Shown: piece by piece, positions 12,001-27,000 of the stretch
Layout: each line of letters begins with the position of its first letter
Position numbering within the stretch: position 1 is the stretch's first letter
Source: Cordylochernes scorpioides
Lineage: Eukaryota > Arthropoda > Arachnida > Pseudoscorpiones > Chernetidae
Assembly: GCA_030710605.1 (NCBI GenBank)
Contig: CP092863.1
Location: forward strand, 141,616,896-141,680,895
DNA length: 64,000 nucleotides
Direction: 5' to 3'
Program-made: the position numbers and the translations under genes
The notes under the pieces: generated by a model
Seen by the model: the letters and a program-made list of their open reading frames with translations, nothing else
Told to the model about the DNA's origin: nothing
Databases searched by the model: none

Positions 12001-15000
12001 CCACTATGTACTAAGTGCAATTCTCAACCTGCAACCCCAAGACCCATTATTGACTGTATTGACTCATCCATTAATGAGCTCTACTCAACCCCGGTAGACA
12101 CCATCAACAAGCTTTACAAGCTTGATACCTTAATGATTGAGTGGAGATCAGAAAGAAAGAAGAAGACGTGTGGTATGACTCGTGACTTTATCCTTGTGCA
12201 GACACACTGATCTTGTGCTACTTTTGATATAAAAATGGGCATTTCGCGAATATTTAAAAATCGTTTTTTTTTTTAAATGAAATATGAGTCATTGTTTGTT
12301 GTTCTTTCATCGAATAAATAAAACAACACTCGAATTCTTTCACGAGCTACAGCGTTGCAGAATCGTTCTTTTAAAAACAAGCCACTTTCTGTACCATCTG
12401 TCTTTAATTTGATGCCAACCTGCACATGTGACCTCAGCACATACCAAACTCCCTTTGTTTATTGTCTACCATTTATTCATCAATGGCAGAGAAGTGTTAC
12501 AAACCCTCGATATTCGACAGCTACGACCCAGGATCGAATCCCACAAAGAACACTTTTTTAGAAAAAAAAAATCTTCAATGATTTCCGATTCTTGTAAAAT
12601 TCAACCCCATCACTAAGTGCAAGTCACCAAACGGGGTTATTTAGCATATATCTAAGTTGAGAAAAAGGCATCTCCTTATCGTGCAACTGAAATTTGCTGA
12701 ATGCTTGCGCCATCTATCGGAATAAATTTAAACTATTCTGTTGATTTTTTAATTATTCCAGAATTGGACAATTAGTGTAATAGTCGAATTGTTTTCTACA
12801 TGTGTATACATGTGTTGCACTTGCAGTATAAACAGTCGCTAATTTCTACCTACAATGATTATCATGGCTCTGTACCACGTGTATTAGGGGGGATAAGTAA
12901 AAACAAAAAAAAACTTTCAAATTTCAATTATAATCCAAATTGTGGTAATCCATTTTTAAGTAACTAGCCATCATGATTATCATGGACTGTACCACGTTTA
13001 CTTAAGATAAACTGGCGCAACCTTGTAGATGGTTCACTAAAGATGAATCAAGCCTCAATAAAAAACATAACAAACATAATAAAAACATAATAAAAGGTCC
13101 AAGTTTTTTCTATAAAAAGTGTATAACGAGAATAGAAATAAGAGAGAAACAGCCAAAAAAGACTAAATCAGTAAGGTTCCCTATTGAATCAATCTCTTCA
13201 AAATGAGAACGAGTGAGGGGGTGGTGATTACTTTACAGCGATAGAGTAGAGGGGGATGTTGCTAACAGGGGGGTAAGTAAAGGGAAGGGCCAAGGTCAAA
13301 GGTCACCAAAACCGTTATTCCCTTGGTCACTCTTCATTCTAATCATCCAAGAAAGTCATTGGTTCGTGAACTTCTTGACCCTCCATCTCAGCATCTACAT
13401 TCCTCTCTTCAACTACCTTCATTACCATGATAATCTATCAACGACGAAATTGATCCCAATCCTCTTTCACAGGTTGTAAAAACGTTTCTTGTGCGACCGG
13501 TAAGAAGCGACCTGATAAGGCAGGTTGCCACTCAAAGACAAAAAGTACATTATTATATACAGTAGAATCTTTCTGTAAAGGACACCGAATTGTAGAGCCA
13601 AATTGTTATTTAGGGAGAGATGTCCTCTTACCAGAGAGTTGCTACAGTAGAACTATCTCTCTGTAAAGGACAACACCTAGTTACAGAGCCAAAGTGTCTT
13701 TTAAGGAGAGGTGACCTCTTACCGGAGAATTGCTAAATAGTAAAAATGGTAATTTTTCAAATGAAAACTGTCTTTTGTCGAGAGGTGTTCGCTAGCGGGG
13801 TGTCCCATAAAGGAATGTTCTACTGTATCTTGTTTAAATTTATGCATTAAATGGTTTCGAAAGAGCAATGTGCGAAGTATGTATTTCTACTGTTCTTAAA
13901 GCTTAAGACTATAGTACATTTTGAATACCTATGCCAAGAGAAAGTTCATCTTCAGCACCCGATATAAAATAAAACAGCCTCAAACTGGTGAAACCGCTGG
14001 GAGGATTTACCACTGATGAGCCAAGCCCTCTCAATATTTTTAATGGCAAAAATGACAGTAGGAAGTTTATTTGAAAGATAAAAATTCGTGCGTGATGGTT
14101 TTATTTCTTTTACATGGATGGTGCAGAGTCAGTTGGACAAAATGTACATTGAATGTCTAGAAATCGGTTCCAAAATCACTTCATTAGGTACCGCTCAACA
14201 AGAGCAACCTAGTTTATGATAATTGAATTGATGAATATGATTATTCACATATTAAACAAAAGGTTAACGCGGGATTCAATCCCGGTTCATGACTGTCGGG
14301 AATCGAAGGTGTTACCCACTCGTCCACCGACTTTTATGTTTACATGTCTAGAAATGTTGAGTTCAATGCATCGTCAGTTGAATACGATGTTCAATGAATC
14401 TATAGAGATAATGTAGAGGCCAATGAAGACAAGATACCTAGCTGCCAAGAAAGTTGTTGCGAGGACCCCAAGTGCCAAACTTCAGGATGGTGTGAGAGTG
14501 AAGTTTGCCAGCCCTGTTACCTAATTCTTACATCTTTCTTCCTTCCGCACAATTTTATAAAACATTTATTTTCTTCCTCGATAACTCTCTGTCGATTTAG
14601 AAACTATTTTATTGACATCCGTCAATGGTAAATCATACGTACAGAGGAAAATTAAACTCATGGACAAAACTTTAGAGTAGAAAGTCTTTGATGTGACCGG
14701 TCGTCTTTCTTTTTTTTTTTTTTTTTTTTTTTAAGGAGACAGAGGCAATTTTGTTCACACTGTGGTTATCTCGTGTGTCTTTAATGAAGTTCACTGTAAT
14801 ATATTTCAGAGTTATTGTCTCAATCCCGATATACATGCTGAAATGTACAACTTCCTTAAGTTTTGTCCATGAGTGTAGTATAAAATGAAAAAATACTTAT
14901 AAATTAAAAGAAAAAAACAAATTCCTGATTGTGGAACTCAGAGAGCTCATTGATAATAGGTTTAATATGAAAACATATTTGCGGAAGAGTATTGCTCGAA

Positions 15001-18000
15001 GCAATTTGTTGTAAATATATATATATATATATATGCACCTCTACAGACTTATAAGCTTATGTCCATAGGTTCCCTAAACTGCCTTCCATAGTAAATACAG
15101 AGAATATATAGAGAAACAATTCAATACATTAGTAGAGAGCGGTCTGGAAATAATTTGGTGAAACTGCAGGCTTGATGCTCTTATATGATTGAGTGGAGAT
15201 AAGAAAGAAGACAATGCCAGTAGAATTCCAATTCATGAGGTGTTTCCAAGATTTATTTCTTGGGAGATTTTCTAGGGATACTGGATTCCGTATATTGGTC
15301 GTTGAGGTACAGCTTGCGCCACGCCGACGAGGGCCAACAGCCCGAAACGCGTACGTGGTTAGTTTTTCTTGATTAATCAAGAATGGGTATTTGGCCAATT
15401 TTGGAATAATTGGAAGTCAACGAGAGAATAGTTGATATTTATTCCGATAGATGGTGCAAGCCATCAGCAACTTTCAGTTGCACAATAAGGAGATGCCTTT
15501 TTAATAAAGATATTTCCGTTAGTCGTTACTTCGTCTGTCAACATTCCCAAAATGGGAGGTAGAATCTTCTTATCCACCACTGTCTTATCATCGATTGCTA
15601 TCAAGGAAGACAACTTCTTATCTAGGCTAAAACAATTATTGCTCTTCTCTTCTCCTGGAAGGTTTCAACCAATTAGGAACTGTTCCCAATTATCTCAATT
15701 AATGACCCAATTAATGAGATGTTAATTGACATTTATACGGATGATTTCATATCATGATGTAATGTGGTTCCCACAACTATTATTATACTAACGATGATTA
15801 ATCTTTTTTTTATAGAAATAGCTTAATATTAGTTAAAAGAAATTAGTTAGCTTTAGTTTCTTTTGTTATACAAGTATTTAGAGTGAACAAATATAATATA
15901 ATTGCAATATGTAATTCTACTGTCCTATAAGCTTATGTCCATAGTTTTCTTGAAAACCATTTCTAAGATTCCATCCTTCAGTGCTGCGTATATAAGCAGA
16001 ATCGTCCAATACAGTATTAGAGCTCTGAGAAGCGGTCTGGTGGATTAAATTGGCGAAACCGCTGGGAGGGTTCACCACTGATGAGCCAAGCTCTCCCTAT
16101 ATATTTTTTCATCGCAGTAAGGACAGTAGAAGTTTGTATTGTGTATAAAAGAAACATTCGTGCTTTTAAATCCTTTCATTTTATATAATTTCAATATACG
16201 TATATAAAAATATCGAAAAAACATTTTCGTTATTTAGAGTAAGCCAAGAATTAATGGTCTTTATATATTTATTTATATAGTAATTAAGAAATAGATTCGA
16301 TGGAGCATTGTTATAAACTATCAATTCTTAACAACAACGACCCAGGTTCAAATCCCGCTTTAAACAATTTTTTTTTTTTAAGAAAGAAAAATTGTCCCCT
16401 ATTCTTGCAATAAATAAAGTCACTGGTGGGGTTGGAATTTTGTAAGCATCGAAGGCCATTGAAGCAATCTTTTTCTTCTCCAAAAAAAGTACCCAATGGG
16501 GGATTCGAACCCGGGTTTTGGCTGTCGAAAATAAACGGTTTATTTCACTCCTTCCACCAAACTTCCTTATGAATTTTTAAATTCCTAAAGATATGTGTGT
16601 GTCTGCAAAGGCTTTCATTGTGTTTCAAAACAATGTGAAATTCGATTCAAAATCTAAACAAAAGATTTTTTAAAAATGTGTCATCAACATCATCATTGTT
16701 AATGTTACTTAATATTTTTTAATAAAAAAAGTTTGTTGACAGCATGAATAAATCCGTCATGTTAAAATGACATTGCTAATACACCAACCTGTCAACTAAA
16801 CACAAAAAAAATCATAAGAAGAAGAAGGAGGAGGACAATGTGTCAAAAGAAATCTTGGCAGAAGACCAAAAAGAGCGACATCTATTGGCTGCATTTCAAT
16901 GGCAGACGATGAATTTGACGGATCGTTTGGCTGTAACGCTATCACTCAATTGTCTTTGTTTCTTATCAATGTTATGATAAAATGTCGGCTGCTTGTTTTT
17001 TTTTTCTTTTTTGTTCGTCTGATAATGTTTTTTTTTTTTTTTTTTTATAAAAACGAAAGTATGTTCGAAGGACAAACTTAAATACTACATTGCTGTTGAA
17101 AATTTAAACGTTTCATAGAACTACTTTTATGGATATTTTTTTCCCTGGAAATTGCTTAAAACGTTGGAAATATGATTGGCTTCACAACTTGTGTGATTTA
17201 TCCAAAAGTATAATTAATATAAAGCAATAACGCGCCATCTATATATAGCAAATGAAAACATTAAGACACGAATGTTTCTTTCATAAATATATCAAACTTC
17301 TACTGTCCTTACTGCTATGAAAAAATATTGCAAGGGCTTGGCTAATCTGTAGTTAACCCTTCCAGCATTTTCACCAATTTTTAATCTACCAGACCGCTTC
17401 TTTAGATCTCTAATACTGTATTGGATCATTCTGCTTATATATGCTACATTAAACGGTGGAATCTTAGGTATGGTATTTAAGTAAACTCTATGGACAGAAG
17501 CTTTTAGGACAGTAGAATTACATCTTCGAGGCAAAATTTACATCAATATTAAGTCATTAATAAATTTCATTTATTGTAATCTCTCAAATATCGTGTAGCG
17601 TAGTATTTTGGAGCCTTTGGATGGTGTTATGTATTCGTAAAATTGTTATTCACATGTGTAGACATGTGGTGCACTTACAGTAAAAGCAGTCGCCTACTTC
17701 TACCCACCATGATTATCATGGCCCTGTACCACGTGTACTAGGTATAAGCAAAAAAATTGTTTTAAATATTCTCAATTTAATTATATAAATAAGCAGAGCA
17801 ACATTATCACTGATTATAGTATTCGATTTATCATCATATATATGTAAATAGGGTAGCTAAAGACTATGCAAATTGATAAACAAGGAATAAAGTTAAATCT
17901 TTAATTTAGATCACTGGCAAATTCTTTTCACATAAAAGACAGATGGACAAAAACGGGTCAAAGACCAGCTAACCCGTCTACCCTTGGCGACCTCTACTGG

Positions 18001-21000
18001 CTAGATAGAGAAACAATGGACTGTAGCCTGGCAATCTGACAACATTGGAGAGCAGCTAACTGTATTTAGCAACACTGCCTTGTTATCTAGGAACACTCCA
18101 GTAACTCTCACTTACCTCTAAGAAGGGTAACATAGGATGTACTAGAAGCTATTTCACTGTCTACAGCGTAGAATGTTTGGGTGACGTGGTTGGATCAGTT
18201 GTAACCGCTTGAGTAGGTTTTATCACAATTGTTTTTCATACTTATCGAAAGGTAGTACAGATAGTTGATGATCAACATCACAATGATTACCATCATAGAT
18301 AATTAAAAAATTAAGATCTTGTTTAAACCAACCCTACCACTGAGTACAAGTAACCAAACGGGGCTCTGGCATATTTGTAAGTACAAAAGTCGAACTGCTT
18401 TTCACATATGTAGATATGTGATATACTTACAGCAAAATCAATTGGAAACTTCTACCCACCATCTGGTTCAAATCACATTAATAGGTACTGTTCAGCAAGA
18501 GCAACCTAGTTCATGATAATTGAAACAGTGAATAATATGTGAAGGTTATTCACATATTAAACAATTTTTAACGCGGGATTCAATCCCGGGTCATGACTGT
18601 CGGGAATCGAGCGTGTTACCCTCTCATCCACTGACTCTGGGACAAGATAAAAAAGAAAGGGTATTTGACCAATTCTGGAATAATTAAAAAAACAACGATT
18701 AGTAGATATTTATTCCAACAGATGGCGCAAGCCATCAGCAACCCTTAATTTCACAATCAATAGTTTCTTAATTTTCAAGTTTTTTTTTTGTTTAAATGTT
18801 CCTTTACATGTTGGACTAGATGATACTATAGTGTTACAATTTTATTATTATTTTTCATTTAAAAAGGCGGCATATATTGGATCAAAATATCATTTATTTT
18901 ACCAATATTACAGTTGGCTGAACGCCAACCTTTATCAAGGTGTTATAACATATTAATGAAATAAACTAGCGGATGTACCCGGCTTTGCCCGGGTTTTACC
19001 CGAGTAAAGGTTTGTCTAACGAACATTTGTTAAAACAATTCTCTATAAACTTATAAAAAAATACATATATTGGATCAAAATATCATTTATTTTACCAATA
19101 TTTCATTAATATTATAAAATAAATAAAGCTTCCAGGGTTAAGTTTCTTGTTCAAATTCTTATTTTCAAGCTTTCGGACTTGTCAGTCCTTCAACAGGAGT
19201 ATCACGATAATATATTGTATATAAAAATAGTATATATCATTAATTTATTATCGTGATAATCCTGTTGAAGGACTGACACACACAAGTCCGAAAGCTTGAA
19301 AATAAAAATTTGTACAAGAAACTCAACCCTGGAAGCTTTATTTATTTTATAATAGTAATGAAATATTGATAAAATAAATGATATTTTGATCCAATATATG
19401 TCTTTTTAATTAAAGATTTATTTATGGATTTACTCTATTTTTAAAACAATTTTATTAATAACGACAAAAAGGTGCTTATACGGTTGTTTAAAAGGGAGGA
19501 TCATTGTAATTTTAACCCCATTTTCCTAAGGAATCGCTTAAAAATTCCAAGACTTTCACTAACGAGTGTTTACATCCACATCTTAATGAAGTAGAGAAAA
19601 TGGCCGTCGTACAGTACTGTGTTAATTATCAAGGTTAATTAAATATTTACTTTATCTCTGAAATTGTTTGTGTTGTTTTTGTTAAAAAGGTTGACGACTT
19701 TTGTTGATTGCATTTCCGACATGGGATAACTTGGCGAAAATTAGAACAGGATTTCCTTTGTCATTCTTTTTTAATCTTAAAGCCATGTTTTGTATCTAAT
19801 ACATTGACTATTGACTCAATAGTCCTGACACAGAACAACAGCAAATTTTAATACGAGAAAACTTGTCTTTAACAGTCAATCAGGCATATTGTTATGGATA
19901 TGTTAGTAACAACTCAGATTTGCATATTAGAATGATTTGCATATCATAATGATTTGCATATTTACTCTACTATAACAACAAAATCATTTTAAGACGTTGC
20001 ATAGATTCTTCCCGGAATCCAAGAAAGCAAAAAAAGGCAAACAATGGTAGAGAGTATAACAAAAGGCAATCAGCTATGTAAACACACACAAAGCCTTTAT
20101 TAAGACATATATAGTCTTACATATGGATTTTCTACGGTGTCTGCAAATGAAAAGAATAAAAATGTAAAATCTAATCACATTTAATGATAATAATGAAATT
20201 TATATACAGGAAAACTTAATTAAAACAATTAGGGTCATAAACAGATTGGTTTGAACAAAAATCCAAGAAAAAAATGTGTATAAAATTTTTCTACATATAC
20301 TGCATTTTTTATATTAGCTCATTAGTAATAGCCTATTTTGCATATGTCTTTCAAACTTGTCTTCTGTTTAGATATAGGCAAATTATATCGTATGAAAATC
20401 TTATGGTTTTCAAGCTCGTGCTTTATCATTACAATACAGTCATGGACAAAACTTAAGGAAATGGCAAGTCTTTGTCGCCGCTCGTCTGTTTTTGAAGGAG
20501 ACAGAGGCAATTTTGTTCACATTTTTGGTTATCTCGTGTTTCTTCTTTCAGAGTTATTGTCTGAATCCCGATATACATGCTAAAAGGTACAACTTCCTCA
20601 AGTTTTGTCTATGAATGTATAAGAAACATTTATCCGTTATTCTTGGACTTTTTGCTATATATATCTAGAGGATATTTGATGGGACATAGCCATTATTAAG
20701 GATGCTTGAAGGAGACAGTCAATTTTGTTCACACTTGGTTATCTCGTGTGTCTTCAATAAAGTTCACTGTGATATCTTTCAGAGTTATTGCCTGAATCCT
20801 TATATACATGCTGAAAGGTACAACTTCCTTTTGTCTATGAGTGATTATATTTGGATTTGGTCTTATTTTACCTTATGTTTCTAATCTATAATCCAAATTG
20901 TACTTAAATACTTTGAACACCGATATACATGCTAAAAGGTACAATTTTCTTAAGTATTATCCATGAGTGTATAAGAACCGTTATTTCTTGGACTTTTTGC

Positions 21001-24000
21001 TGAAAGGAATATAGCCATTATTAAGGATGTATTTCATCCATTACGTCAAGCATTCCTGACCAAGTGTCGATACCCGATGAGTATCGGAAGATTGATGGGC
21101 CAGTCGTTCAAGGTCATCCGACAGTCCTTGCAATTCATCCATCTGTTGCAACAGACAGCACTTGAAATCTAAATAAAGCTTCTTGTCTGGCCGTCTAAGA
21201 TGGCAGTGCTCCAGATCCTTATTGGCAAATTAGAAGAAAGTGATGCAAGGATTCTTTTTCCAGAGGAAGACAGTGGGGGAGTGGGGGTTTGGTGACAATT
21301 ATAGCATTGTGTCCAACTCCCTCTTATCTCCCTCTTCTCCTAGTTTCTGGATACTGCTGGTGGTGACTTATAATTATAGCACTGTCTCTTCTTCTCTGTT
21401 AAGGTACTTACAATTATAGCACTGTCTCTTCTTCTCTGTTAAGGTACTTACAATTATAGCACTGTCTCTTCTTCTCTGTTAAGGTACTTATAATTATAGC
21501 ACTGTCTCTTCTTCTCTGTTAAGGTACTTACAATTATAGCACTGTCTCTTCTTCTCTGTTAAGGTACTTACAATTATAGCACTGTCTCTTCTTCTCTGTT
21601 AAGGTACTTATAATTATAGCACTGTCTCTTCTTCTCTGTTAAGGTACTTACAATTATAGCACTGTCTCTTCTTCTCTGTTAAGGTACTTACAATTATAGC
21701 ACTGTCTCTTCTTCTCTGTTAAGGTACTTATAATTATAGCACTGTCTCTTCTTCTCTGTTAAGGTACTCACAATTATAGCACCGTCTCTTCTTCTCTGTT
21801 AAGGTACTTACAATTATAGCACTGTGTCCCATCTTCTCTATGAGGTTACCTACAATTATAGCACTGTGTCTTCTTCTCTGTTAGGGTACTTACAATTACA
21901 GCACTGTGTCCCTTCTTCTCTGTTAGGGTACTTACAATTATAGCACTGTGCCCCTTCATAATGTCCCTAACACAGTCTATGAATATTGCCGGTGACTGTG
22001 ACGTGACCTACAATTATAGCACTGTGTCTCTTCTCTTTGAGGTTACCTACAATTATAGCACTGTCCCTTCTTCTCTGTGAGGTTACCTACAATTATAGCA
22101 CTGTCCCTTCTTCTCTGTGAGAAGGCCTACAATTATAGCACCATGTCCCTTCATAATGTCCCCTAACACAGTCTATGAACATCTCAGCTGACTGAGGTGA
22201 CCTGCAATTATTGCACAGTGTCTCTTCATAATGTCCCCTAACACAGTCTATGAACATCTCAGCTGACTGAGGTAACCTACAATTAGAGCACGGTGTCCCT
22301 TCATAATGTCCCCTAACACAGTCTATGAACATCTCAGCTGACTGAGGTAACCTACAATTAGAGCACCATGTCCCTTCATAATGTCCCCTAACACAGTCTA
22401 TGAACATCTCAGCTGACTGAGGTAACCTACAATTAGAGCACGGTGTCCCTATATAATGTCCCCTAACACAGTCTATGAATATCTCCGGTCACCGTGAGGT
22501 GACTAACAACAATGAAATTTTACCCATTCTTTGTTTTAAACCTAAACAATGGTAACGTTTTGGGAATAAAATATTCTAGGCTAATAAGCATGTATTGGCA
22601 GCCTACAAGCACCGACGTCCTATTTTTGAAAAAATGTCCACAATTCTTGAAGTGAAGAAACCTTGAGCATTGTCGTGGTGTCAATTTACAACTGAATAGC
22701 CTTTTATTCTAAGGTTTTCTTTCGGTCGTTACTCATGTAAAGTTTACATTCTATTTTGATAGGCGTTCTTATCTTGTACCATGTACCAAGGTTGAACTAA
22801 GGATAAGTGGTACCTAAAGACTTTTTGATTGAAACACTCATGGATGAAGACAGTTTTAATGAAAGATATTACAGTGACCTTTATTGAAGATACACTAGAT
22901 AACCAAGTGTGAAAAACCTGACTCCTAAATACTTTACACTTCCTTAAGTTTTGTCTACGAGTGTATTTATTGTTACATATACTCTTCTACCTAATATTCA
23001 ACAATCTTAGGTAGTGTAGTTTCTATTAAAAGATATTGTATGCTACTGAAAAGTTATGTATTTGCATAATATTTTACTATTACAGAATTATCATAAGAAC
23101 TAAAAACATGAATATCTCACGCTATATATTGATTAGATTACACAACAACAACCAAGTCCTTGGTCAAAACCATATATACATATTATATATTACATTTATA
23201 TTTAAAAGACATAAAAAAACTTGAAACGCTGGATTACTCTTCTTCAGAATACCTATACAGTTAAACCGATTGTCTTTCTTTAATAAAGGATTTTTGTTAT
23301 TGTTGTTAACGCTCTTTAGAAGAGAAAAAAGGTTTGAATGTAGTTACCGAATTCCTTTATAGGTTATTTAAGCTTTCTCAATACAATAGGGAAGACTTAC
23401 TTCATACTTTCATAGACGGTATAAGCTATTGAATAAATTAAGAAATGGAACCATTATAATTGAACGAAAAACTAACACAAAGCAATAACGCGCCATCTAT
23501 ATATATAAAATGAAAGGATTTAAAAGCACGAATGTTTCTTTTATACATAATACAAACTTCTACCGCCCTTAGTGCGATGAAAAATATATAATGGGAGGGC
23601 TTGGCTCATCAGTGGTGAAAAAACTACAGTTAACCTCTCTATAGCGCCCCCTCTAAATAGCGCCTCCCTCTTTATAGCTCCCGATTTTAAATACGTAGTA
23701 TGATGCGATTTATATTAAAAGTGACCTGTCTATAGCCCCCCCCCCCCCCCTTTCTATAGCACCCTATTTTGGTGAGCCCCAAGAGGGGGCGCTATAGACA
23801 GGTTTAAAAGGCATGTATTGAATTGACAATATTTGACAATATATATTTGCTAAAATTATTGTACCAGTAACCCAATTTTCAACCGCTATTGACCAAGGGG
23901 AAGACATCCTGACAAATGTTTATATTCCGCAAGAACTGTTTAAGTTTTCTATTGCATTATAATCCGTTTTTCTCATATGTAAATATGTTTCTCTCTTTAT

Positions 24001-27000
24001 ATAACCTTAGTTATGTAAATGATGTAATAAATAGATATATATTTCTAAGAGGTGGTGCTATAATTAATAAGAAATACTCCTTGGAGGTCAGTGGAAGGAT
24101 GGTCTAAACCGCTGGTTTTCGACCGCTACGACCCGGGTTCGATTCTCGCATTGGGCAATTTTTTTATGATAAAAAAAAAAAAAATGCTCCAATGGCTCCC
24201 GTTTCTTGAAAAAGTCCAACCTCACCAGCGAGTGCAAGTAACCAAACGGGTCTCTGGCATATTTGTAAATGCAAAGTCGAACTGCTTTTCACATGTCTAG
24301 ACATGTGATGCACTTACAGTAAAAGCAGTCGCCTACTTCTACCCACCATGATTATCATGGCCTGTGCAACGTGTACTAGGGATAAGCAAAAAAAGAAATT
24401 CTCCTTTGTATAAAGGCTTCAAGGTACTGAAACCTGGGGGTAATAAAAGTTTAACCCAAGAAACTTACTTCAATTGAATTTATAAATATAATTTGTTTAT
24501 ACAGCTTTGATATATGAAATCGTGTTTGCGGAAGAGCTTTGCTCGATGCACCTCTACAGACTTATGTCCATAGGTTCCCAAAACACACCCCAAACTGCCT
24601 TCCATAGGAAATTCAGGGTATATAAGAAAATCAATCCAATACAATAGTAGAGCGGTTTGGAGATTAATTTGTCGAAACTGCTGAGAGGGTTTACCACTGA
24701 TGAGCCAGGCTCTCTCATTCAATAACATTTATCATTGTAGGTAGGTCTGTAGAGATATTTGATATCATAAAAAGAAACATATGACAATTGAATTTATAAA
24801 CATATCCTTGGTTGGTGTCATCAACAGAAGCTATAATCTGGAACCCAGGATGTTATCTACCATCTAATAGAGGCCGGATGTCACCGAGGAAGTCCCACGT
24901 CCTGGGTTCGAGATTAGATGACCATGAGTGACCGAGTCTCCATGGAAAATAAAGCTGCAACATTAGCGATAAAATTACAAAATCTTCTTCTTTCTTATAT
25001 CCACTCAATCATATTAGGGTATAAAGCTTGTAAAGCTTGAAACCATCATTATTACGTGAAGTAGAATGCGTCTGCTTTTGTCATTAAGACTGGGAGCACT
25101 ACTCAGTGGCAGGCCGACTTAGCTCCAAAAGAAATGGCCTCCTCTGACATGAGGAACAGACGCCATGTACAGCCGCTCCTAACATGGAGTACAAACGTTG
25201 CTCATCCTGTATCCCTGGAGCCCTTACAGGGTACTATCAGCAGGGCCAGCTGAGCCCAGGTTTTTTAGTGAGCTTGTTACTGCTCCCTCTCCTCCTTTTT
25301 CAACCGGGCTTGGGATCGGCAAAGGCGGAGTTACATTACAAAATATTTTCTCACAATGAGTTTTTTTTTTATCTCAAAACGCCAGTGATTATCACTTGAA
25401 AGCTAGCGTCATTGTGAGAAAATATTTTGTAATTTTAAAACCTTTTTTTCACAATTTCATCATGAATAGAAATTATCGATAAAGATACGCTAGCTATTCC
25501 ATCACACATTTATAGGAAAACTAAACAAATGTAATGTAATTTCTATGTTTGCATTATATTTTCAACTTTTATAAGCATTGTAGTATCATTTTCATGAAAA
25601 GATATATCTACAAAGAAAAGTTTTCATCACCAAAAATAACATATTTTACTTTAGAAACTCTTCAGTAAGAGGACACCTCTCTACAAAGAACAGTTTTCAT
25701 TGTCAAAATTATACCAATTTCACTTTACAAACTCTTCAGTAAGAGAACACCTCTCTACAAAGAACAGTTTTCATTGTCAAAATTATACCAATTTCACATT
25801 ACAAACTCTTCAGTAAGAGGACACCTCTCTACAAAGAACAGTTTTCATTGTCAAAATTATACCAATTTCACATTACAAACTCTTCAGTAAGAGGACACCT
25901 CTCTACAAAGAACAGTTTCATCACCAAAATTACCATTTTTACCTCATTTATTCTTCAGTAAAAGGACACCTCTCTACAAAGAAGTTTTCATCGCTAAAAT
26001 TACTATTTTTACTAATTAGCAACTCTCCGGTAAGAGGACACTTCTCTAGAAAAGGAAAGTTTTTATCGCCAAAATTACCATTTTTAACCTCATTCATTCT
26101 TCAGTAAAAGGACACCTCTCTACCAAGTTTTCATTATTAAAATTACCATTTTTACTTCATAGAAACTCTTCAGTAAGAGGACATCTATCTACAAAGTTTT
26201 CATTGTTAAAATTACCATTTTCACTTTACAAACTCTTCAGTAAAAGGACACCTCTCTACAAAGTTTTCATTATTAAAATTACCATTCTTACTTCATAGAA
26301 ACTCTTCAGTAAGAGGACATCTATCTACAAAGTTTTCATTGTTAAAATTACCATTTTCACTTTACAAACTCTTCAGTAAGAGGACACCTCTCTACAAAGT
26401 TTTCATTATTAAAATTACCATTCTTACTTCATAGAAACTCTTCAGTAAGAGGACATCTATCTACAAAGAAAAGTTTCATTGTCAAAATTATACCATTTTC
26501 ACTTTACAAACTCTTCAGTAAAAGGACACCTCTCTACAAAGTTTTCATTATTAAAATTACCATTATTACTTCATAGAAACTCTTCAGTAAGAGGACATCT
26601 ATCTACAAAGTTTTCATTGTTAAAATTACCATTATTACTTCATAGAAACTCTTCAGTAAGATAGGACATCTCTCTACAAAGTTTTCATTATTAAAATTAC
26701 CATTCTTACTTCATAGAAACTCTTCAGTAAGATAGGACATCTCTCTACAAAGGACAGTTTCATTGTCAAAATTTTACCAATTTCACTTTAGAAACTTCAG
26801 TATGAGAACACCTCTCTACAAAGAACTCTACGGTTTATAGTACTCGTACACCAACACCCACTGGACGCTTGGAGAATTCAAGAAATCACGAGGGGGTCGG
26901 TGGAAGCATGGTCTAAACCGTTGGTTTTCAACCGTTAAGACCCGGGTTCGAATCCTGCATTGGACACCTTTTTCTGATTCCAAAAAATTCTCCAGTGACC

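Noticed and set aside
16021..16100. Element C core as a classical hammerhead
   Set aside because: CTGATGAG and CGAAA with paired flanks are present, but in permuted order with only 19 nt between them; no U-H cleavage site with stems I and III can be placed.
22093..22407. Zinc-finger-like minus frame with FIDCVRGHYEGTxCxNCR units
   Set aside because: Produced by an 84-bp tandem unit; Cys spacing drifts, with no start or splice context.
21361..22500. CRISPR-like regular array
   Set aside because: Units are directly tandem with no unique spacers and the genome is eukaryotic.
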